Below are positions 7,915 through 14,530 of a DNA stretch of 32,158 bases, one piece after another. Source of the DNA: Treponema sp. (GTDB lineage Bacteria; Spirochaetota; Spirochaetia; Treponematales; Breznakiellaceae); the NCBI GenBank assembly GCA_031267675.1, contig JAIRYT010000093.1, positions 1 through 32,158 on the forward strand, read 5' to 3'. Each line of letters starts with the position of its first letter. The stretch's first letter is position 1. The notes beneath the pieces were generated by a model. The model saw nothing but the letters and a program-made list of their open reading frames with translations, searched no databases and was not told where the DNA came from. Made by a program: the position numbers and the translations under genes.

Positions 7915-8748
7915 CTACCCATTGATGGACCAGGCCCCGTCCGCGTAAACATAAACGCCCGATTTACGGCCCTGTGAATTATAATAGGTGTCAAAACTTT
8001 CATCGCTGGAAAAAAGCAATTTTTCGCGCGCGTCAAAATAGTTGACCCGCCTGGCAAAACTGTCGCTCCTGGGCCGGTTATTAAACGCGCGGGCGCCTAC
8101 ATCTTCTACGCCGTCGGGAATGGTAACCCGGGTAAGCTCGTTATTATAAAACGCGCCGTCTCCGATTTTTGCCACCGCCCCGATCTCCAGGGTGGTAATC
8201 CGGTTCCCCGAAAAAGCCCCCTCGCCTACCAGCGTAACGCCCGAAGGAATCGTAATCGAAACCAGGCGATTGTTAAAAAACGCGTAATCTTCTATGGCGG
8301 TCACCGTCTGGGGAATTTCAACCTGGGTCAGATTATTTACCTGAAAAACACCCCGCTCCAGCACGGTAATCCCCGCTCCTATCGTCACCCGCGCAAGCCG
8401 GTTATTGGCAAAGGCGCCCCTTCCCAGCGCGGTCACATTGTCGCCTATGGTAACCTCGACCAGCCTGTTTTCCGCAAACGCGCCGTTCCCAATCCGCGTT
8501 ACCGTATCGGGAATCGTCACGGCGGCAAGATCTTTTTTGGCAAACGCAAAGTCGCCTATTGCCGTTACCGGCATATCGTTGATCCGGTCGGGAATGACCA
8601 CTTCCCTGACAAAACCCCGGCATTTGGTGATTGTGATAAACCCGTTGTTCTCTTCCACGGTAATATTGAGCCCCGCCGTTGACTGGGCAAACCCGACGCC
8701 TCCCAGCACGAACAACCCAAACGCCAGCCCCGGAACGAATTTTCTCAT
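7915..8748 (-). CDS. Secreted BspA-type leucine-rich repeat protein
   Basis: This 277-residue protein has a signal peptide (MRKFVPGLAFGLFVLGGVGFA, cleavage near the following Q). Seven or eight tandem ~22-23-residue repeats of the LRR_5/BspA (Treponema pallidum LRR) type follow, with consensus A(I/L)GxGAFxxNxLxxVTIPxxVT, over about residues 60-210. It ends in a non-repeat cap with YYNSQGRKSGVYVYADGAW. Proteins of this family sit at the cell surface and mediate binding to host or microbial partners. It has no Shine-Dalgarno; a TAGACT box ends 6 nt before the ATG. It reads directly toward lysC, so it may share its transcript, though a functional link with lysine synthesis is not obvious. Confidence 0.85.
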   Translation of the reverse strand: MRKFVPGLAFGLFVLGGVGFAQSTAGLNITVEENNGFITITKCRGFVREVVIPDRINDMPVTAIGDFAFAKKDLAAVTIPDTVTRIGNGAFAENRLVEVTIGDNVTALGRGAFANNRLARVTIGAGITVLERGVFQVNNLTQVEIPQTVTAIEDYAFFNNRLVSITIPSGVTLVGEGAFSGNRITTLEIGAVAKIGDGAFYNNELTRVTIPDGVEDVGARAFNNRPRSDSFARRVNYFDAREKLLFSSDESFDTYYNSQGRKSGVYVYADGAWSING

Positions 8749-8754
8749 ACGTAC

Positions 8755-8783
8755 AGTCTATCATAAAATCAGGGTATTTACAA
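8755..8783 (-). promoter_or_regulatory. Promoter of the LRR protein gene, leaderless-type
   Basis: On the minus strand TTGTAA (8778-8783) is followed by 17 nt and then TAGACT (8755-8760). The ATG at 8748 begins 6 nt after the -10 box, so transcription should start at or next to the start codon. No ribosome-binding site fits in the gap. Confidence 0.45.
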
Positions 8784-8873
8784 TGCCCCGCCGCGGCAGA
8801 TTTTAAGGTGCTTCCGCAACCACGGTTTTTACAGTCCCTTGAACAAACCCCCGAATATTGATACTAAGAATGT

Positions 8874-9959
8874 ATGAGAAATAACTCCCGCCGAATTGCA
8901 ACGCTTAAAGATCTTGCCAGGGCCACCGGGTACAGCATTAATACCGTTTCAAGGGCTTTGCGGGACAAAAGCGATATCGCGGCCGAAACAAAAAAAAAGA
9001 TAAAAGCCGTTTCAAAAAAAATAGGATATATTAACAACACCCTTGCATCTTCCCTTAGGCTTGGACATACCAATATAATCGCCGTTATTCTGGGTGATAT
9101 TTCCAATCCCCATTTTGCCATCATGATGAAAGAAATCGAAAACACCGCCCGAAAAAGCGGCTACAGTTCATTTCTTGTCAATACCAATGAAAATGCCGAA
9201 TTGGAGCGGGAAGCGATAGAATCGGCGCTGAATAAAAATGTCGATGGAATTATCATCTGCCCTTCCCAGCACAACGAGGAAAATATACGGTACCTTATGC
9301 AGACCCGCGTTCCTTTTGTGCAAATCGGCAGATACTTTGAAGGAATCGCGGCCAATTATGTTGTCTGCAATGACAAGCTTGGCGGCTACCAGGCGGCAAA
9401 GTACCTTATCGACAACGGCCACAGGGATATTCTTCTTTTGCGCGGCCCCCTGTATATTTCCAGCGCCAGGGAACGCCTTGCCGGATACAAACAGGCATTC
9501 AAAAAAGCCGGGCTAAAAATAAATCCCGGCCTTGTCAGGGAAGTACCGGTTACCGGCGAAGGATGCGCGGAACTTATCAGCTCAATCATAAAAGAAAAAC
9601 TTTCCTTTACGGGGATTCTTGCGTTCAGCGACATGATCGCCTGGGACGCCTGGACCTGTCTTGAAAAAGAGGGCTTTAAAATACCCAAAGATTATTCACT
9701 GGTAGGATTTGACAATATCCAGTCCCGGCTTGCAATTCCCTTTCAGCTCAGCACCATTAGTTCCTATAAACGAATGATGTCAAGCACCGCGGTAAACTGC
9801 CTTATCTGCCTTATGAAAGGGAAGAAAACAAAACCCAGGGAATGCGGGGGACTCTGCCGCCATGTAATCAGCACAAAACTGGTGGAAGGGGAAACCGTCA
9901 TGCGGCGGCGGGAAAAAACTCCCCGCCGCAAGGCGGGGAGCGCCAAACCTAAAGTTTGA
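8874..9959 (+). CDS. LacI/GalR-family transcriptional regulator
   Basis: The N-terminal helix-turn-helix (about residues 8-29, ATLKDLARATGYSINTVSRA) and hinge (NNTLASSLRLG) are typical of LacI-family repressors. They are followed by a type-I periplasmic-binding-protein-like effector domain (TNIIAVILGDISNPHFA, VDGIIICPSQ, GYQAAKYLIDNGHRDILLL, YSLVGFDNI). At 361 residues it is slightly long because of a basic tail (MRRREKTPRRKAGSAKPKV), whose coding DNA doubles as the terminator of the convergent transporter operon. The likely ligand is the substrate, or a product, of the adjacent transporter and glycyl radical enzyme. The likely sites are the CATTAACGTTAATG palindromes at 10861, 13462 and 13606, whose central CpG suits the LacI hinge-helix mode. 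The start has no Shine-Dalgarno. It overlaps the binding-protein gene tail-to-tail by 11 bp. Confidence 0.92.
   Translation: MRNNSRRIATLKDLARATGYSINTVSRALRDKSDIAAETKKKIKAVSKKIGYINNTLASSLRLGHTNIIAVILGDISNPHFAIMMKEIENTARKSGYSSFLVNTNENAELEREAIESALNKNVDGIIICPSQHNEENIRYLMQTRVPFVQIGRYFEGIAANYVVCNDKLGGYQAAKYLIDNGHRDILLLRGPLYISSARERLAGYKQAFKKAGLKINPGLVREVPVTGEGCAELISSIIKEKLSFTGILAFSDMIAWDAWTCLEKEGFKIPKDYSLVGFDNIQSRLAIPFQLSTISSYKRMMSSTAVNCLICLMKGKKTKPRECGGLCRHVISTKLVEGETVMRRREKTPRRKAGSAKPKV
9913..9940 (-). terminator. Rho-independent terminator of the ABC operon, inside the LacI gene
   Basis: Read on the minus strand, CTCCCCGCC, a TTGC loop and GGCGGGGAG form a perfect 9-bp GC-rich stem (9919-9940) followed by six T (9913-9918). 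It lies just after the binding-protein stop (9949) and therefore within the last codons of the convergent LacI gene. On the plus strand the stem is not followed by a T-run, so it should act in one direction. Confidence 0.85.
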
Positions 9960-10902
9960 TCCGGGAATAGTATCCGTCTACATTTTCGCTGGTGACCAGT
10001 TCAAAGGGAATATTGTTCCGGGAAATGGAACCGCCTCCGGCAGCTTTTACCGCCATTTCAAGGGCGCCCATACCCTGGCCTATAGCATCCTGGAAACAGG
10101 TGGCATCCAATTCGCCGGCCTTAATGGAATCTAACGCATCCTGAATCGCGTCAATACCCGCAATGATAATACCGTTTTTCCTGCCTGCTGCCTTTACCGC
10201 TTCAAGAGCGCCCAGAGCCATGCCGTCATTCTGGCAGAGTATGGCGTCTATTTGGGTTCCCGTTGAAAGCCAGTTTTCGACCAGAGACATGGCTTGTTCC
10301 CGCTGCCAGTTACCGGTTTGATCAAAAACAATCTTGATATCAGGATACTTTGCCAGAACCTGTTCGTAGCCCCGAAAACGGCCCTGCTCCGCAAAAGCGC
10401 CCAACGGCCCGCGAAGAACGGCAATATTACCCCTGCCGCTCAGTCTATTCGCGACATATTCAGCTTCTATCGAACCGCCGTTTTCATTTTCCGATCCAAC
10501 CCATATCTGTCCCTGATTGCCGGTAACATCGGCGCTGCAGGTGATAATGGGGATGCCAGCGTCGGACACGGCTTTTACCGCAGGGGCAAGCGCATCCGCG
10601 TCCACAGGAGAAATAATTACCGCGTCTACCCCCTGCCCGATAAAGCTGTCCAGTTGGGCAGCCTGCTTGTCAGGCTTTCCCTCTCCATCATTGATAATGA
10701 GTTCCACATTGGGATACTCGGCCAGTTTTAGTTCCATGGCGCCCCTGAGCATAGTCATAAATTCTTCTGACATGTTCTGCAGGGTAACACCAATTACCAG
10801 CTTCTTTTCGGTGTCCGTTCCGCCTGCCGTACGGCTGCACCCGGTCAGGGCGGCGATTAACATTAACGTTAATGCAGCGGCAAAAAATCTTTCCTTTTTC
10901 AT
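9949..10902 (-). CDS. Sugar ABC transporter substrate-binding lipoprotein (RbsB/type-I PBP family)
   Basis: The 317-residue protein has a lipoprotein signal (MKKERFFAAALTLMLIAALTGC, Cys22) and the ribose-type periplasmic-binding fold: KLVIGVTLQNMSEEF, QLDSFIGQGVDAVIISPVD, VSDAGIPIITCSADV, LCQNDGMALGALEAV and IIAGIDAIQDALDSI. It would capture the substrate in the periplasm and deliver it to the permease encoded just upstream. ATG at 10902 follows GGAGGATGAAGT. Family members bind pentoses, hexoses, polyols or autoinducer-2, and the residues seen do not settle which. Codons 10-14 contain an exact copy of the operon's palindromic operator. It is the third gene of the operon, but a possible internal promoter precedes it. 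Confidence 0.92.
   Translation of the reverse strand: MKKERFFAAALTLMLIAALTGCSRTAGGTDTEKKLVIGVTLQNMSEEFMTMLRGAMELKLAEYPNVELIINDGEGKPDKQAAQLDSFIGQGVDAVIISPVDADALAPAVKAVSDAGIPIITCSADVTGNQGQIWVGSENENGGSIEAEYVANRLSGRGNIAVLRGPLGAFAEQGRFRGYEQVLAKYPDIKIVFDQTGNWQREQAMSLVENWLSTGTQIDAILCQNDGMALGALEAVKAAGRKNGIIIAGIDAIQDALDSIKAGELDATCFQDAIGQGMGALEMAVKAAGGGSISRNNIPFELVTSENVDGYYSRIKL
10861..10874. promoter_or_regulatory. Operator copy O3 (CATTAACGTTAATG) inside the binding-protein gene
   Basis: A perfect 14-bp palindrome identical to the two sites in the divergent promoter region lies within codons 10-14 of the binding-protein gene, in its signal-peptide region. Intragenic operators are known for LacI itself (O2 in lacZ), where they help looping or roadblock transcription. 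Regulator assignment is by proximity. Confidence 0.75.
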
Positions 10903-10957
10903 ACTTCATCCTCCATAAACTCTTTTTCTTCATTTCAAGGAACCAACGGCCCCTGTT

Positions 10958-10987
10958 ATTATCTGTTTTCAGCCGACATCTTATCAA
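10958..10987 (-). promoter_or_regulatory. Possible internal promoter before the binding-protein gene
   Basis: On the minus strand TTGATA (10982-10987), an 18-nt spacer and GATAAT (10958-10963) overlap the 3' end of the permease gene. It would start transcription near 10951. The intragenic operator would then sit about 75-90 nt into the message, where a repressor could block elongation. Separate, higher expression of binding proteins is common in such operons. Confidence 0.35.
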
Positions 10988-11918
10988 CAAAAACCGCTAC
11001 CAGTATGATCAGCCCCTTGATTATCTGCTGCCAGTAGGCCGATACATTCAGAATATCAAGACCGTTGCTGATGGTTCCTATGATGAGCCCCCCTATGAGC
11101 GAACGGTTAATCCGTCCCCGGCCTCCCTCCATACTGGTACCGCCTATGACCGCCGCCGCTATGGCATCCAGTTCATACCCCGATCCCAAAACCGGCGCGG
11201 CCGAATTAAGCCGGGCGCTAAGGATAATTCCTACCAGTGCCGCCATGCAGCCCGAAAAGGTATACACAAATATTTTTGTTCTGTCCACCTTAAGCCCCGA
11301 TGCCTTGGCCGCCTGTTCATTTCCACCCACCGCGTAAATATATCGCCCGGTTCGGGTATTGTTCAAAATAAAGTACGAAGCAAATACAATAAACACCAGA
11401 ATACAGATAGGCGCCGGTATCATAAAAAAAGACCCTGAACCGATAAACGCAAAACCCGGAACAAGCCCGGTAATGGGACGCCCTTTGGTAAAAAGCTGCG
11501 CGGCGCCACGGGCAACGGTCATCATTACAAGTGTAGTAATAAACGGGGCCAGTTTCCCCTTGGTTACAATTACGCCATTGATAAAACCGCAGAAAGAACC
11601 AAGGAACAGTCCGGCAAGTACTGCGGCGGGAAACGGCAGAAGTTGCGATTCAGCCCGTACCAAAGATGCCGTTACTACCGCAGTCAGGGCAAGTACCGAA
11701 CCGACCGAAAGATCTATGCCCCCGGTAATAATAACCATTGTCATTCCCATGGCAAGGATCGAATTAAAGGAAACCTGGCGGACGATATTGATAATATTCC
11801 GCATGGTAAGAAATTTGGGATTAAGAAGAGAAAATAAAAGCAGCATAACAAGAAAAGCAAAATAAATACCGTATTTAGAAATAATATTCCGGATTTTGCT
11901 TCCTGCTTCATTCTTCAT
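10959..11918 (-). CDS. Sugar ABC transporter permease (RbsC family)
   Basis: This 319-residue inner-membrane permease of the ribose/xylose/AI-2 class has hydrophobic helices along its length (for example YFAFLVMLLLFSLLNP, ILAMGMTMVIITGG, AAVLAGLFLGSFCGFINGVIV). It carries the family hallmarks GGIDLSVGSVLAL and GGTSMEGGRGR. ATG at 11918 is preferred because AAAAGGAG precedes it; the open frame extends 36 codons upstream but overlaps the ATPase gene and has no site. It starts 14 nt after the ATPase stop. It would form the channel as a homodimer with the double-domain ATPase. Confidence 0.93.
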   Translation of the reverse strand: MKNEAGSKIRNIISKYGIYFAFLVMLLLFSLLNPKFLTMRNIINIVRQVSFNSILAMGMTMVIITGGIDLSVGSVLALTAVVTASLVRAESQLLPFPAAVLAGLFLGSFCGFINGVIVTKGKLAPFITTLVMMTVARGAAQLFTKGRPITGLVPGFAFIGSGSFFMIPAPICILVFIVFASYFILNNTRTGRYIYAVGGNEQAAKASGLKVDRTKIFVYTFSGCMAALVGIILSARLNSAAPVLGSGYELDAIAAAVIGGTSMEGGRGRINRSLIGGLIIGTISNGLDILNVSAYWQQIIKGLIILVAVFVDKMSAENR

Positions 11919-11932
11919 TTTCAAAACTCCTT

Positions 11933-13429
11933 TTATGCGGAAACATGGCTGTTTGTGGCCAGTTTCATAATTGCTTCCTGGCTGATTCCGTTGCCAACAA
12001 GGCAGCCGGTACATTTTCCTTCCCATAGCACCATAATGCGATCCGAAAGGCCGATAAGTTCGGGCAGTTCAGAAGAAATCAGGATGATTGACTTTCCCGA
12101 TTTGGCAAGATTTACAATAAGTTTGTAAATCTCCGCTTTGGCGCCCACATCAATTCCCCTGGTAGGTTCATCCATAATAAGTATATCCGGCGCAGTCAAA
12201 AGCCATTTGGAAAGCACTACTTTTTGCTGGTTTCCTCCCGAGAGGGAAACCACCGGTGTTTTACCGGAAGGCGCCTTAACGCTCATTTGCCTGATCATGG
12301 CATTTACCAATTCCATTTCCTTTTTTTTATTTATTACCCCATATCGGGAAAAATGACTCAAATGGCACAGGCTTATGTTAAAACCGGTGGTATTTTTTAA
12401 ATCCAGCCCCATAACTTTACGGTCCTCCGGGATAAGGGCAATTCTCCTGTTTTGGGCATCCCAGGGGCCGCGGAAAACAGTGCTTTTCCCTTTTATCATG
12501 ATCTCTCCGGTGTCGGCCCTGCGCAGACCAAAGAGAGTTTCCGCCAGTTCCGTACGGCCCGCTCCCATCAGACCCGCAACACCCAGTATTTCGCTCTGCC
12601 GCAGGGTAAAACTGATTTTTTCAAATTCGCCTTTTCTGGAAAGATTCTTTACCTCCAGTACCGGACTGCCGATTTCTGCCGGTTCCTTGCAGAACACATT
12701 TTTAAGTTCCCGGCCTATCATCAGGGAAACAAGCTGTTTACGGTCAAGCCTTCCGGTGTCTTCGGTGCAGATATGTTTCCCATCCCGCAGTACCGTAATG
12801 GTATCTGCCACTTTAAAAATCTCATTTAGTTTATGGGAAATAAAAACTACCGCTGTTCCCTGTTTTTTAAGAGAAAAAATCAGCCTATAGAGTATTTCTA
12901 TTTCATGATCGCTCAGCGATGAAGTGGGTTCATCCATAATAAGGAGTTTTGAATTAAACGATACCGCCTTGGCGATCTCCGCAAGCTGTTTTTGGGCCGC
13001 GCTCAGGGTATGCATGGAAGCGACAGGATCAATATCGATATTGATCCGCTCCAAAAGCTCCCCGGTATCTTTGTAGAGCCGTTTTTTATCAAGCAGTCCA
13101 AAACTATTTCGTGGTTCCCTGCCCAAAAAGATATTTTCTCCCACAGTAATATAGGGGACCAGCAGCAGTTCCTGATGAATCATGGAAATATGATGCGCAA
13201 TGGCGTCAAGTGGATTTTGAAAAATAGTTTCCTTGTCTTCAATAAACATTTGACCGGAATCAGGACGGTAAAGCCCCGCCATGATCTTCATCAGGGTAGA
13301 TTTGCCCGCTCCGTTTTCGCCTATTACCACATGGATTTTTCCGCGAACAATACCCAGGGAAACAGTATCGAGCGCCACGGTATTGTGAAAACGCTTCGTG
13401 ATACCCTGAAGCCTGACATACGGGACCAT
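11933..13429 (-). CDS. Sugar ABC transporter ATP-binding protein, two nucleotide-binding domains (RbsA/MglA family)
   Basis: The 498-residue cytoplasmic ATPase has two fused ABC domains. Domain 1 has Walker A GENGAGKST (G37-T45), Q-loop SMIHQELLLVPY, signature LSAAQKQLAEIAKA and Walker B LLIMDEPTSSL. Domain 2 has the usual degenerate Walker A (GLMGAGRTELAE), a canonical signature LSGGNQQKV and Walker B ILIMDEPTRGIDVGAKAE. The open frame reaches 13513, but ATG at 13429 is the real start: it matches the family N-terminus, has GGAGG at good spacing (13439-13444), and leaves the operator and promoter outside the gene. It is the first gene of the transporter operon, divergent from the glycyl radical enzyme pair. 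Confidence 0.94.
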   Translation of the reverse strand: MVPYVRLQGITKRFHNTVALDTVSLGIVRGKIHVVIGENGAGKSTLMKIMAGLYRPDSGQMFIEDKETIFQNPLDAIAHHISMIHQELLLVPYITVGENIFLGREPRNSFGLLDKKRLYKDTGELLERINIDIDPVASMHTLSAAQKQLAEIAKAVSFNSKLLIMDEPTSSLSDHEIEILYRLIFSLKKQGTAVVFISHKLNEIFKVADTITVLRDGKHICTEDTGRLDRKQLVSLMIGRELKNVFCKEPAEIGSPVLEVKNLSRKGEFEKISFTLRQSEILGVAGLMGAGRTELAETLFGLRRADTGEIMIKGKSTVFRGPWDAQNRRIALIPEDRKVMGLDLKNTTGFNISLCHLSHFSRYGVINKKKEMELVNAMIRQMSVKAPSGKTPVVSLSGGNQQKVVLSKWLLTAPDILIMDEPTRGIDVGAKAEIYKLIVNLAKSGKSIILISSELPELIGLSDRIMVLWEGKCTGCLVGNGISQEAIMKLATNSHVSA

Positions 13430-13460
13430 TTGGCGGATACCTCCAAATTTATGCAAATTT

Positions 13461-13476
13461 ACATTAACGTTAATGT
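13461..13476. promoter_or_regulatory. Operator copy O1 at the transporter promoter
   Basis: ACATTAACGTTAATGT is a perfect 16-bp palindrome just downstream of the transporter -10 box, covering about +1 to +16, and 31 bp before the ATPase start codon. This is the classical position for a LacI-type repressor to block initiation. The 14-bp core is identical to the sites at 10861 and 13606. Confidence 0.85.
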
Positions 13477-13483
13477 CACGCTC

Positions 13484-13513
13484 AGTATAAGGGCCGGTTT
13501 TTAATTTTGTCAA
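13484..13513 (-). promoter_or_regulatory. Sigma-70-type promoter of the transporter operon
   Basis: On the minus strand TTGACA (13508-13513, perfect) is separated by 18 nt from TATACT (13484-13489, five of six). The predicted start is near 13477, directly abutting operator O1. The leader is about 48 nt and includes GGAGG. Confidence 0.75.
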
Positions 13514-13516
13514 GGG

Positions 13517-13553
13517 AAATTTCCTGAAATTTGCAAAAATTTCCGGTAAATTT
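13517..13553. other. Four helically phased AAATTT tracts (predicted curved DNA)
   Basis: AAATTT occurs at 13517, 13527, 13537 and 13548, that is every 10-11 bp, between the two divergent promoters. Two more lie at 13445 and 13455, about six helical turns away. In-phase AnTn tracts are known to bend DNA and could help a repressor bridge operators O1 and O2 (centres 144 bp apart). Confidence 0.7.
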
Positions 13554-13574
13554 CAAAAAACCGCCGGAATTTTC

Positions 13575-13603
13575 TTGACAGTCCCGGAATTTGACAGTAC
13601 CAT
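13575..13603 (+). promoter_or_regulatory. Promoter of the glycyl radical enzyme operon
   Basis: TTGACA (13575-13580), 17 nt, then TACCAT (13598-13603). A second perfect TTGACA lies at 13591-13596 as part of a 16-bp direct repeat (TTGACAGT plus similar bases). The start would fall near 13610, inside operator O2. Only about 12 nt then remain before the start codon, without a ribosome site. Confidence 0.5.
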
Positions 13604-13605
13604 AG

Positions 13606-13619
13606 CATTAACGTTAATG
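13606..13619. promoter_or_regulatory. Operator copy O2 at the glycyl radical enzyme promoter
   Basis: The exact palindrome CATTAACGTTAATG ends two bases before the activating-enzyme start codon at 13622 and overlaps the predicted transcription start. Its identity with O1 and O3 argues that transporter and enzyme genes answer to the same repressor. Confidence 0.85.
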
Positions 13620-13621
13620 AT

Positions 13622-14521
13622 ATGAGCGCCAAAGGTTGTATTTTCGACATCAAAGAGATGGCCGTTTTTGACGGGCCGGGTATACGGACCACGGTATTTT
13701 TTAAGGGATGCCCCCTGTCCTGCAGCTGGTGTCATAACCCCGAAGGAATGGGCTTTGCGCGGCAGCTTATAGTAAGCCTGTCAAGCTGCGCTCATTGCGG
13801 GCGCTGCGGCGCTGCCTGTCCGCTGCCCGCGTCTGCCGTACCTGCCGCGTCTGCCGCGTCTTTGCCGGAAATTCCTGTGGGCTGCACCCTGTGCGGGGCC
13901 TGTATCCGCGTATGCCCCCGGGGAATCAGGCGCATTGCCGGCGACGAATACACCGCCAAAGAACTGGCGGCGCTTTTGCTGCGGAATGCGGAATACCTTA
14001 AAAATAACGGCGGGGGATTTACCGTTTCAGGCGGGGAACCCGCCGCGCAGGGGGAGTTTCTTGTAGAACTGCTCCGCCGCCTGCGGGGAAACCACCGGGC
14101 AATCGAGACCAGCGCTTTTTGTACAAAAGAAATTTTTACGGAACTTTTACGGGAACTGGAATTAGTCATGATGGACATAAAAATTGCGGACCCCTGTCTG
14201 CACAAAAAGTTTACCGGACAGGATAACAGCGTCATTCTGTCCAATCTGGAACAGCTTAAAAAGAGCGGAAAGCCCTTTATCATCCGAGTTCCCCTTATAC
14301 CCGGAGTAAGCGATACCAAAGAAAACCTTGACAGCATTGCCGCCCTGCTTGATAAAAAAGGCGCTTTGCAAAAGGTCGAACTGCTCCCCTACCATAAAAC
14401 AGCCGGGGCAAAATACGGCATGGCGGGCATGGAGTACCGGCCGAATTTTGATACCGGCCAAATTCCCAACGGAAGAACGGAATATTTTTTGGAACGGGAT
14501 ATACCCTGTTCCGTATTATAG
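13622..14521 (+). CDS. Glycyl radical enzyme activating enzyme (radical SAM, PFL-AE family)
   Basis: This radical S-adenosylmethionine protein would install the glycyl radical on the enzyme encoded next door. The 299-residue sequence starts in the family manner (GCIFDIKEMAVFDGPGIRTT) and has the SAM cluster motif C30-x3-C34-x2-C37 (CPLSCSWCHNPE). A ferredoxin-like insert with two further four-cysteine sets follows (C56/C59/C62/C66 and C88/C91/C94/C98), as in activases of the eliminase-type enzymes. FTVSGGEPAAQ is the SAM-binding GGE motif, and MDIKIADPCLHKKFTG is also typical. The start lacks a Shine-Dalgarno because the operator occupies that space. The gene is 9 nt from the next, which has its own AGGAGG. 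Expression is expected only without oxygen, since both clusters and radical are oxygen-sensitive. Confidence 0.95.
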   Translation: MSAKGCIFDIKEMAVFDGPGIRTTVFFKGCPLSCSWCHNPEGMGFARQLIVSLSSCAHCGRCGAACPLPASAVPAASAASLPEIPVGCTLCGACIRVCPRGIRRIAGDEYTAKELAALLLRNAEYLKNNGGGFTVSGGEPAAQGEFLVELLRRLRGNHRAIETSAFCTKEIFTELLRELELVMMDIKIADPCLHKKFTGQDNSVILSNLEQLKKSGKPFIIRVPLIPGVSDTKENLDSIAALLDKKGALQKVELLPYHKTAGAKYGMAGMEYRPNFDTGQIPNGRTEYFLERDIPCSVL

Positions 14522-14530
14522 GAGGATCAC

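Noticed and set aside
12027-13513. Longer N-terminus for the ABC ATPase starting at 13513
   Set aside because: It would place the operator, the -10 box and the strong GGAGG site inside the gene; the family N-terminus matches the ATG at 13429.
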